This document shows positions 34,501 to 46,500 of a stretch of DNA of 64,000 bases, piece after piece. The position numbers were made by a program, and so were the translations under genes. Under the pieces are notes generated by a model. That model had not been told where the DNA came from and made no database searches. It saw only the letters and a program-made list of their open reading frames with translations. The stretch comes from Zygaena filipendulae (taxonomy: Eukaryota > Arthropoda > Insecta > Lepidoptera > Zygaenidae): contig OU015655.1 in NCBI GenBank assembly GCA_907165275.2, forward strand, positions 1,004,501 to 1,068,500. The letters run 5' to 3'. The first letter of the stretch is position 1. Every line of letters begins with the position of its first letter.

Positions 34501-37500
34501 CACTACTATGCTATTGGAGATATGGTCGATGTACAAGATAAAGAAAATGGAGCGTGGCGTGAAGGAAAAGTTATAAGGATAGTTCTCAACCCTGATAATC
34601 TTAATAACTCAAGAGAAGCACATTCAAGTGACATGGAAAGTGATTCAGAAAACAATCCACCGACTGATGACGATAATGAAAATGAGAGTAAAAAGGTCAC
34701 ACCTAAAAGCATAGTTGATTACTTTAGCAGAATGGCAAAAAAAAAACAAGACGCCAAAAAGAAACAGCGGGAGATTCCTCCTAATCCAGATAAGAATCTG
34801 CTTTTCAAAATTGAATTGGTTCCTATATAGTAAGTAGCAGTTTTATTACATTTGATTCTTAACAAGTTGCCAATGATATTGTAATAGAAATCGACATAGA
34901 CGACACTGGTGCTCAAGTGTCACTACAGTACTGAGCTATTTATTTGATTTTTATGAAGCAGTATTCAGTGTGTCTATATTAATTACAGCAAACATGATCA
35001 GCCATCAATGTACTGTGGGGTCAAAGAGTTACGACCTAGAGCACGGTCGGTCATCAACATTGAAGATTTGACAGTAGGACAAACTGTCATGATCAACTAC
35101 AACAGTGAGCATCCCTCAGAGAAAGGATGGTGGTAAGAAAAAAAAATCATAATATTACTGCGCTCAATGAGTTTTTTTACTGCATTTATTGTAGGTACAA
35201 TAAGATTTTCCAGTATGCAAAGACAATTTTTTTAAATATTATATTAATAGGTTCGACTTCAAAGTGGACATGATCAAGAAACTTCGCACAACGCACGAGC
35301 TGGTCGGGACCCTGTACCTCGGTCCTGATGCGGTGGCGGAGGACCATACCAGAATCAAGGTTCACGACAAAATTTTCGCTATCGAAACCGTCGTACCTGT
35401 CTCAGAGAGGAACAAACAGACCAAAGAAACAATGGCAACAGAACCTGTGAGACGTGAGTGTTTATTAGAGCCTTCACGATACAGCTGTTGTCCATAAATT
35501 GCAATGCCGCATTTGCAATTTTATTACGACACAACATGTAAATAGACAGTTTGGCTTAGTAGCTCCGTGCTTTGTTTTTAAACGTAGAAGTTTTATAGGA
35601 ATAGAAGATATTCAAACTGTTCATTTAAAATCATCACATTTTGATTCCCGTCCACCTGTTGATCTGAATTGATACATAGGGGCTGGCAAACTGGGCAGTG
35701 TTGATAAAAAGTTGTATTTTTTTTTATGAGAATTGAACTCATACATATAGACATATATTGACACATATTTTACCTTTATAGCTTAAACGCTTATTACACT
35801 TTACAATTTGTCAGACACCAATCTAGAAAATCAGAAGGTGAAATCGAAGTTAGAACAGTACATAATTGGTTCCGATCCTAAGATCAGTGAGAGAGAGAGA
35901 AAGAGCAAGTGATCACACTACATTAAAGTGTACCCTAGATTAGTTGATTTAGGGTACAATTTAGTGTAGTGTGATCACTCGCCCTTTCTTTCGCACTCAC
36001 TGATCCCAAATTGTATCCGATTTAGATTCCCTAAATTGGAAGTAGTGTAATAAGCCCATTAGATGTCTCACATTAGGTATATCTGTAATTTATCTCTATT
36101 CCAACAGGATCCAAACCGATATTCTGTCTGACGTGTCGTGACGACGAAAGCCTCCCCTGCAGAGACTGCGGGTGCTATGTATGCTCTGGCCAAGAAGACG
36201 AACATGAGGTAAGATTTAACTAACGTCAAATTACAGTTATTCAACTTTTTTTACTAGCCTCATTGTAAGACTGTCGATTACTATACAATTTTACTCAGAG
36301 GTCTCAGCGGACGTAACAGACATAACACACACAAAAATTGCCCTCTTAGTTACTAAAGATTATAACAAGTCCGTGATAGTTTTTCTAGCAAACACAGGGG
36401 GGGCTACATTTTGGCGATGTAACGAACTGTAGTTATGTTCTTACACGTAGTGTCGTGGCTTAGTAACTAAATATATCCCTGTCTCTTGTTTCTGCTTATC
36501 CTGATTACTGTGTTGGTTGAAATTTCAGATTATAATGTGTGACGAGTGCGACCATGGCTACCATTTCAAATGCTTAGACCCCCCTTTGACTGGCACTCCG
36601 GAGGGCGACTGGTACTGCCCTGCGTGCAAACGGGACACCAACGACGTGATCGCTCCCGGGGCAGCCAAGCAGAAGAAGAAGACAGCCGGCACTAAGACAC
36701 AGAAAGATTGGGGCAGAGGCATGGCTTGTGCCTGTAAGTACTGTATACATTCAAACGTATGTAAACAACACTAAGATACTCAGTTAAAAAGTCCATATTT
36801 ATTATTTAAAACTCTGTTTCAAAAAATATACAAGCGTCTGTAGGGGGAGCACGAATTTTTTCGCTCTCGTCTAGTCGATATCGAGCGTTTTTTTTGTATG
36901 GAAAATGAACAGCGCCATCTATCCAGTGTCGTTCATTTTCCATACAAAAAAACGCTTTGACATTACGACGATATCGAATAGACGAGAGCGAAAAAATTCG
37001 TGCTCCCCCCACTGTTGACGGTCTCGAACTCTCGATACAACAAAAGAGAATGACCACAGGGCACAGATTAACTAGAGTTATGTCTATGACTAGAATTGTT
37101 GCCAGTTGTCTTGTTGTCGTTGACTTGGATACTAGGCATTTCAGCCCGTTGGCACCGCTGCGCTGCTCCGTCAATAGAATTGCCAACACGTATATAAATG
37201 TGTAGTTTAAAAACTTTACCGAAAATTCATAATTCCATTGTGAAAATAGCAAAGCATTTCACAAGAGCCAAAGAAATTATCACAGCATTATTTGGTTGTT
37301 GGAAATAAGATTTAATATAATAATTCAACTTTGATTACTTGCGCATTTATTTACAACCATTGTATATTTTATTGTCGGTCTTTATGTCTTTCTTGTGGAT
37401 GTATTATAAGAAAAGTACTGGATTTATATTAAACTTGGCATTAATAGCTCTCATACCCTGACTCCTGAGTCTGCATATTATCTTATTAATCTAGTCGTTG

Positions 37501-40500
37501 TAATATTCTAATGTTATATATTTATTTTAGTTTTAATTTAGTTCAGTCATTAGCATTTTTTGCGAACATTTTTCGTGACCATTTTTCGGATCATAGACGA
37601 ACTTCATAATAATTTGAGATGTTTTTCTGCTTTGCAAATTAAACAAACTGCGCTGCGAATTTTTATTTATCACTAGCTGTGCCCGCAGTGTCACTCGCGT
37701 GAGTTTTGGAATTCCCACAGGAACTCCTAATTTAGAGTGCCCTTAACCTTCGCACCACAAGCAGACAACAAAAACAAAATCTTAAATTTTAAAATAGACA
37801 AGGTACCAAAATGGCCGCCACTCAGCATGTACGGCAGCGCAAAAATGAACCAACAACTATTGATTTTTATGTGTTAGATTTATTTTTTGTTACTGTTTTG
37901 CTAAAGCTACTATTTTATTTAGTCTTACTGATTTTGTACTATATTTCTTTGCATGAAACTTGCGAATATCAGCGAATAACGCACACAAAAACTGTGTATA
38001 CTTGTATACTGTATAGCTATTAGCATATCAGTCTTGCAGTTCTTACTAATCGCATATTTTTTGTTCTAACTCCTGGTGATTAAATAAAATGTAGAATGTT
38101 GATATTTCCTAGAAAATTAGAGTAAAATTATATAACATCCTTTACTCGCAGCCAAAACGAAGACATGTGCGATGCCGCTGAACCACTTCGGCCCGATACC
38201 CGGTGTGGAGGTGGGCATGCGCTGGGGCTTCCGAATGCAGGTATGTTCATTAAAACTACAACACATTTAATAGGTTTTATACTTTTATTTTTACTGACTT
38301 TAATATGACACATCGGGGAATTATTGTATGCCCCGGGTGAAAATCTATATCACTTGATCGTGGTCGCGAATTCAACTATCGTTTGTGTAGTTTTCTGCCT
38401 CTTTAACCTTGCCTTTTATATGGCAGTGTTAAAACCTTTACATCGCAATTTTAATCATCGCAATTTCGACTTTGCATGAAGTGTAGAAAGTCAAAATTTC
38501 GAAACAGGAATTCCGGGATAAAAGTACTCTATGTCCTTCTGTGTACCTCTGAGAACGTGTGTACAAAATTTCATGATGATCGGTTGAGCCGTTAAGGCGT
38601 GAAAGCGTAACAGACAGACAGTCAGACAGACTGACAGAGTTACTTTCGCATTTATAATATTAGTACTATAAGTACTAGACTAGCTGTTCCCCGCGGTTTC
38701 ATCCGCAGTAATTGCAGAGTTCCCGCGGGAATTCCGAGACAAAAAGTACCCTGTGTCCTCTGTATACCAGATAACGTGTATACCAAATTTCATGATGATC
38801 GGTTGAGCCGTAAAAGCGTAACAAACGAACTCACTTTCGCATTTATAATATTACTTAGGATAGTAGGGATGGATTTTTTTTTCAAGTGAAACTTTGAGCG
38901 CGAAGGAAAACAATTTTTGTGGCGCGTTACCGTACGTGTTCTAGTCATAGTAAACGTAGTGATTACCATCTCTCTGGTCATAGTGAATAAGGGCCCTGGT
39001 GGTGGTAGCTCCTTGGTTTGTGATGTGATTGTCGTCTGTCGCAGCTGTCGGAGTTGGGTGTGCACCGGCCGCCCGTGTCGGGCATACACGGCCGCGACAC
39101 GGAGGGCGCATACAGCATCGTCCTCTCAGGTGAGCTCCGCTGACACCAGCAACTGAACTGGTTCGACGGTTTGTCTGGTAGATGTAGATACCGCGTCATA
39201 CATTCACTACCAAGAACTTGCACTTGGCAGCCCAGGGAGTGACGGCTCAATAGAGTCGTATTAGTAATCCAAAAAGTTTTTATTTTATACCTGGACGCAG
39301 ATAAGCAATAACCTGTTAACCCACAAAGTTAAGTTATTGATACAGAACGAACGAACGAACGAACGATTTATTGAGAGTAAGAGAACGTTTTTCAATTATG
39401 TATTTACCTTATTACATTGTTTAAATATGTAACAATATGTTGGACATAAAAAATGTTGACACAAAATGACACTACAATTTTAAAACACGATTTACTCAAA
39501 ATTTCTCCAGTGTGGGTTAACACACTATTGCTTATCTATGTCCACCTTAAAGAAAGAAAATTTAGGGTTGTGTCCGCTAGGTTTGCCAACAATAATAAAA
39601 TTAAGTTTGGTGTTTATACAGGGGGTTACGAAGATGACGTGGACAACGGCGATGAGTTTACGTATACAGGGAGTGGCGGGCGGGACCTGTCAGGCAACAA
39701 GCGCACCGCCGGCCAGTCCAGCGACCAGAAACTCACCAGGGAGAACAGGTATCAAATAAATAAATAAATTTCATTTAATTCGACCATCGACATCGATCAA
39801 TTCTGTTAGTAACATCATTTCTTATAAACTAATGTTAGTAATACAAATTAATTATGAATTATAGGTAAGTACATCTTGACATTTGTTTGTTTGTCAGTGC
39901 ATAACAAAAATATAACAAAATATACATAAATATATATTAGAAGAATATAGACAAAATTTATGAGGATACTGTTTACTATGCAAAACGTTTTTTTTTTGTA
40001 AAATTGTAAGAGAACAATATCATAGAAAATCGAGTTTCAGTTTTTCATTGATCACTCGAGAAATCGGCAAAAAAAATGGGTCGTTGGTGCTACTCCTCCG
40101 GCCCCCTTCGGACCGCGCCTGGATCCAGTGCTGGATGTAGACCTCAACACATTTCCGTTCGCACCGACACGTAGTCCTTCGCATCCAAGTCTTCCCGACA
40201 GGCGCGCGATGTCTGCTTACCTATGTGCATGATGTATACTTAGTTAATTTATATAATTACCTACAAAGTATAAAACAAAGTCTCTTCCCGCTGTCTGTCT
40301 GTTTGTTCCTATGTATGCTTAGATCTTTGAAAATACGCAACGGATCTTGATGTTGTTTTTTTATACGTATTGGTATAGTTTGGAATTCCCGCGGGAGCTC
40401 CGAAATTACCGCGGGTGAAACTTCGGGGAACAGCTAGTATAGTTACTTATATAAAACTGAATCCCTATTTCCGTTGGTCGCGGCATCACACGTATACGGC

Positions 40501-43500
40501 TGGACCAATTTCGCTAATTCTTTTTCGTTGTGGTTGTTAATGTAATGGGAAAGTTCTTATGAAAGAAGTTTGGAGTTCTTGCGATAGTTCCGTAACTCAC
40601 GCGGGTGAAACCGCGGGGCACAGCTGGTATAGTACTTATACATATATGTATGATGTATAGCTAACATAGTAATAATATATTATATGTATACTAGCTGTCC
40701 CCCGCGATTTCATCTGCGGTAATTTCGGAGTACCCGCGGAGGTTGCGGGAAAAAAGTACTCTATGTACTTCAGTTCCCGAGGGAATTCCGGGATAAAAAC
40801 TATCCTATCTTTTAAGTTGGACCATATTATAAATGGTTGCAAAATTTTATCAAAATCCGTTCATTAGTTTCGGAGTCCATCGCGGACAAACAACGTGACA
40901 CGTGATTTATATATATTAGATAGATATTAGATATATATATATAAGATATGTATGTCAGGGCGTTGGCGAGGAACTGCGCTGCGCCCAAGATATCGGAGTG
41001 CGGCGGCGACGCGGGCGACAAGTGGCGAGACGGCAAGCCGGTGCGCGTCGTGCGCTCCTCCAAGATGAAGAAGTTCTTCCCCAAATACGCGCCGCATGTG
41101 GGCATAAGGTGACTTTGGGATGTTGTCTGAAGTAATCTCTGGATGTACTGAACGGTGATATAAAGTATTCTATGTCGGAGATACAGCAGCTTTCTGTCAA
41201 TGAAAAAAAATATACTGTTGTTTGAGTAATTCCAGCATGTGTTATATAATGTACCTATCTAAAAGAGCTTCTTGAGGATTCAAAAAATGCCTAAGAAATC
41301 ACAATGATCTTATCTTATCTTATCTTAAACAATGGGGTGGGCAAGCAAAGCCTCGGCACTTCGACCCTTGGGATCTTTTGTACCATCCCCATCCTGTGCT
41401 CCTCCCTCTACTCCCTGAAAACCTCGGCGGCAAAGGCTAGCGTGCAGTGGAGGGGTAAGAGCCTAACGTCCTCTGGTTCTGGGTAGGCCATCCCCAGGAG
41501 GTCCATTCGTTTACGAGCCAAGGCATCGCACTCGCACATAAGATGTGCCATTGTTTCCACCTCTACGCCGCACTTCCTGCAGGATGAGTCGCTTGCGAGT
41601 TTCATTTTCGTGAGGTGTTCCTTTGTCCCGAAGTGACCTGTAAGCACACCAGTGATTAGGCGGGCCTGATTGCGACTTAAGAGAAGTTGTTACGTGATAG
41701 TTTCTCATCGGTTTTGTCGCCGATAAAGCGTTTGGAATGCCTGAGGATAAAGCGGTTAGTAGTCGACGACCACTCCTGTGAGTGTCTTTTCCGGGCGTTT
41801 TCGCGTATTGCCTTTTTCACCATGTTTGCAGAGATCCCAACAAATGGCTCTGGTCCAATGAGGGTTTCATCTGATCCTTTCCTTGCCAGTTCATCTGCAA
41901 GTTCATTTCCTTGTATACCTACATGACCTGGAACCCAGATTAATCTGACCTTGTTGTTGGCGCCCAATTTGTTCATGGCATGGACGCATTCAAGCACCAA
42001 CCTTGACTCCACTCTACATGATGTTACAGCTTTTAGCGCAGCTTGGCTATCTGTGAGTATGTAGATGGATTTCCTTTTATTTCGTTTTTGATGTTTTCTT
42101 TGACACAGCTTATTATGGCGTAGGTTTCTGCTTGAAAGACAATGATAGAACTGAACTACCGATCACGCAAAGTGAATGTTAAAATAAATATTGTTATATT
42201 TGTAACAGATACGACGGTATATACAAGGTGGTGAAATATTATCCCGAACAAGGCATATCCGGGTTCAGGATGTGGAAGTACTTGTTGCGGCGGGACGACC
42301 CGAGCCCCGCGCCCTGGGAGCCCGACGCGCAGAAATACCCGGTCGTTGTGAGTCACACCCACACTTGCATAATATTATTCACTTAAATTGAACCTCAAAT
42401 AACTGACGTTCATTTTCCGGTTTCACGCGCGGAAATTTCGGAGTTGCCGCGGGAGTTCCAGGAAAAACCTTCCTCCTAAACCACTATCTATTGGTGAAAA
42501 CCGCATGAAAATCCGTTCAATAGTTTTGGAGTATATCGCGAACCGACAGACGCAGCGGAGGTCTTAATTTGTTTTATAATATGTAGTGATAATGGAGGAT
42601 CTTGGTGTTTAAAAAATAGAGTGGTGCCCAAGTTTGATGTCATTATTTATTTATTTTTTATTGCCCAAAAAAAAGTAGAAATGGCGAACTTAATGCCTTG
42701 CGGCATTTTTTTCTACTAGTTAACCATTGGCATTGACAAAGAAATAAATAAAATAGGCCTTTATAGGATCATGAATTCACAGCTACATCAGCGCTGATAC
42801 GCACCACTTGCGTTCGATAATATCATGTATTTGCAACCAAACTCTATCCTTTAAATTTAAAATATGAAATCGTAAAGTTTGTATGTTTGTCCTACCGAAG
42901 GATACTTTTTATCCTACTAACAAACAACAAAATAAATCCTGAGAGACTTCCAAATGGGGCCAACGACATTAGTATCAACAAACGTATCGCAACTCAACAG
43001 TATCCCGAGGGGTATTTGGAATCGCTGGCTTCGAAGAAAGCTCTGAAGGAGCAGGACGGCAAGCGTAAGAAGGGCGCGAAGCGAGCCCTGATGGAGAGCA
43101 ACCACTCGTCGGAGTCGTCGGCCGAGGACGACCCGCAGCCCGCCAAGAAGCGCAAGACGCGCGGCACGTCCGCCGGCAACAAGCGCGCCGCGGGTAAGTT
43201 TTTAGTGCTGTCTCTTCTTTAGGTGAATAATAACTAGTGATGTGCCGGATCGTTAAAAATGTATATCCGCGTTTAGTGTGTACGGATCCGAATAATTTGG
43301 TGTCAAGATCCGCGGATAAGGATACGGATCTTAAATTTTTTACTCAATCGGTGTCGGGACATGTTTCGACGTGCATTGCGCGGGGCTTACCTTTGTTTTG
43401 TTTATATATCTGAATGGAATTTAATAAATTTTGAATTGCTACCTAATCACTTTATAGAATTTCATCTATGTATTGGAATTAATAAGGTAGCAGGGCCGTA

Positions 43501-46500
43501 AAAGATCTGCCTAACAAGTAACGGATATGGATACGGATCCTTCTTCTTATCCGATATCTGTATCCGCTGATATCTGAGAGAGAAGGATACGGATATCCGG
43601 CACATCTTTTAATTTTATGAAGTTAGAGTTGAAATCTCACTGATATGGGTCATATAGCTATAAACATAAACCTGTGGTAAGTTTACGCACGCTCATTATC
43701 ATTGAAACTATTCATTTTCATTGAAACTATTCGTCATTTAAAATTTCCAGCTGTGCTGTCCTGCCAGTGACCGCGGACTTTAGAGTTGTTTTGCAAGTTA
43801 TCGGTTATCTATATTTATTTGGCACTTTTCGTACAGCTAGAAATACACGAGTAGATTAAATTATTATATGATGTGATCGATTTGTTGCAGCGTCACCGAA
43901 TAAATGCGTTACGGAGAGTGAGCAGCCGACGGCCGCAGCGTCCGCGTCGGGCGGCGGCTCGCTGAGCGCGGCGGAGCGGGACGCGATGCGGGCCGACGAC
44001 GCGAACGCCAAGCTGTGGGCCGAGTGCCTCGCCGTCGGCGAGACGCGCGCCAAGAAGGTACGAACTACGACTGCACCCACGTAATGGGCATGGTGACAGG
44101 GTACAATAACGGATATAATGGGCATGATGATAGGGAATAAAAGCGGATATAATGAGCGATAGGGTATAAAAACGGTTATAATGGGCATGATGACATGGTA
44201 TAATAACGGATATAATGGGCATGATGACACGGTATAATAACGGATATAATGGGCATGATGACGGGGTATAAGAACGAATATAATGGGCATGATGACAGGG
44301 TATAAAAACGGATGTAATGGGCATGATGATAGGATATAAAAATGGAAATAATGGGCATGGTGACAGGATATAAAATGGATATAATGGGCATGATGACAGG
44401 GTATAAAAACACATGTAGTGGGCATGATGATAGGATATAAAAATGGATATAATGGGCATGATGACAGGGTATAAAAACGGATGTAATGGGCATGATGATA
44501 GGATATAAAAATGGATATAATGGGCATGGTGACAGGATATAAAATGGATACAATGGGCATGGTGACAGGATATAAAATGGATATAATGGGCATGATGACA
44601 GGGTATAAAAACGGATGTAATGGGCATGGTGACAGGATATAAAATGGATATAATGGGCATGGTGACAGGATATAAAATGGATATAATGGGCATGGTGACA
44701 GGATATAAAATGGATATAATGGGCATGGTGACAGGGTACAATCACGGATATAATGGGCATGATGACAGGGTATTAAAACGGATGTAATGGGCATGGTGAC
44801 AGGATATAAAATGGATATAATAGGCATGAAGACAGGGTATAATAACGGATATAATGGGCATGATGACAGGGTATAAAACGGATATAATGATTATGGTGAC
44901 AGGGTATAAAATAGATATGATGGGCATGATGACAGGGTATAAAAACGGACATCATGTGTCTTGGAACGCAAGGTAATAATGCCTTTATTTCCTGTGCGCA
45001 GGAGTTCGTGGACCACGTGACTCAGATGTTCCTGTGCATCATCTGTCAGGAGCTGGCCGCCAATCCCGTCACCACGCCGTGTCTGCATAACTTTTGCACG
45101 GTAAGCGTATAACGGTTTTGTTAATACTGCATCTTCAAGACCCCTACAGGGATGAAAATAGTCTCACCCTCTTTAAAAAAAATCATAATAATATTTTCAA
45201 AGATATTTGAAAAGAAATTGAAATTAATTAAGAAACTCGCGGTTTTTCTATTGTCAATTTCGGAGTTTCCGTTCGGGATAAAATCCACTCCACTTAATCC
45301 ACTTCACAACACACAGATCTACTTAATCCCACACTAAGCTACAAGCTTGTGTCGTGGAAACCAAGCAAACGTGGTATATGGGGCATTTCACGTGAAGCGG
45401 GCAGGCCAAAACAGGTTCACACTTCCGATTTCAGTTATTTTTGAGAATGTTATACCTGTACATGTTCTCAACACAGATACAAAATATTTTTAAAGTGGCG
45501 AACCTAGTTTACGAGATATCGGTCTTTGAAGATTTCAGTTACGGTGAGTTATGGACTACTTCAAATGCCATTATGCGGCTTAAAAAAGATGCAGAAAAAT
45601 ATTTTTGCCACTGGATTCTATACTTTGTTATATGACTTTTTAAACCTTATAATTGAATTTACAATATTTTTATTAAATAGCTGAAAAAAAAAGAAAATAA
45701 TTTTTATTTTTTATTTTTTACAATCTCGGCATTTTTTTATATTTTTTTTAGTATATTAGAAATAAAGCTTATATCATATTCATAATCCATGCCAAGTTTC
45801 ATAATGGGCCGCGCAGTCGTTTAGGAGCTATTTGTGTTTAAAACCGAAAGGAGGCGGCGGCGGCTCCTTACTCGCGTGTAGTCAGTCACCGCTACTTACA
45901 TGGTAGGTCATATAAATGTTTTTTTTTTTTGGTTTGATAGAGATCTTAGGGTATCTAATAATTATAACAAAGAAATATAGGTAATTCATCGGTTTATTTG
46001 AAAATCTTTACAGTTTTATGAGTGGAAGAGTCACTTGTTCGTTTGATGATGATACCGTCACGCGTCAGTGCTTGGAATGAAAGCGTGGAATTTTTTTGTG
46101 CCAGGTATAGTTATTGCAGAATCAAAACGGCTCTTGAGTTTGTTTCTGTATTGATCGATTTCATTTATATCAGCATAATAAATTGCAGTGTGTGGCAATG
46201 ATGCTTTTGCCCAATCATATAAACCTTTTGGTGTAATAATCGCTTTATCTGGACCTGACTGTAAACTAGCTCGTGTCGCCAAGCGTTTTATATTGCCACC
46301 GAGACCATCACAAGGCCCTTTTCCGTGAGAAGTAGCATATCATCGGTATCATCATCAAACGAACCAGTGACTCTTCCACTCATAAAACTGTAAAGATTTT
46401 CAAATAAACCGATGAATTACCTATAATTCTTTGTTATAATTATTAGATACCCTAAGATCTCTATCAAACCAAAAAAAAAACCATTTATATGACCTACCAT

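Larger units (their letters stand above)
38152..42347 (+). other. UHRF1 SRA (YDG) domain (exons 8-12)
   Basis: Residues 441-637, starting [19 protein letters not shown]. The base-flipping pocket [17 protein letters not shown] (499-515) and the NKR finger (524-526, [10 protein letters not shown]) are conserved, as is the thumb valine in [25 protein letters not shown] closes the domain. All residues known to flip and hold 5-methylcytosine and to discriminate the unmethylated strand appear intact, so hemimethyl-CpG binding is expected. The domain is spread over five exons and 4.2 kb. Confidence 0.95.

Noticed and set aside
41408..42012. Active retrotransposon in UHRF1 intron 11
   Set aside because: Only RNase H and the C-terminal finger remain, with a frameshift between them and no reverse transcriptase.
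43856..44827. Long minus-strand frames (323, 282 and 194 codons) rich in [15 protein letters not shown] repeats
   Set aside because: They are the translation of the 34-bp minisatellite in three frames within a UHRF1 intron; a 34-bp unit leaves all frames open by chance.
45441..45635. Identical 64-codon frames in both foldback arms (also 46765-46959)
   Set aside because: They are the same inverted-repeat sequence read on each strand; short, no start context, no family resemblance. Identity reflects arm identity, not selection.
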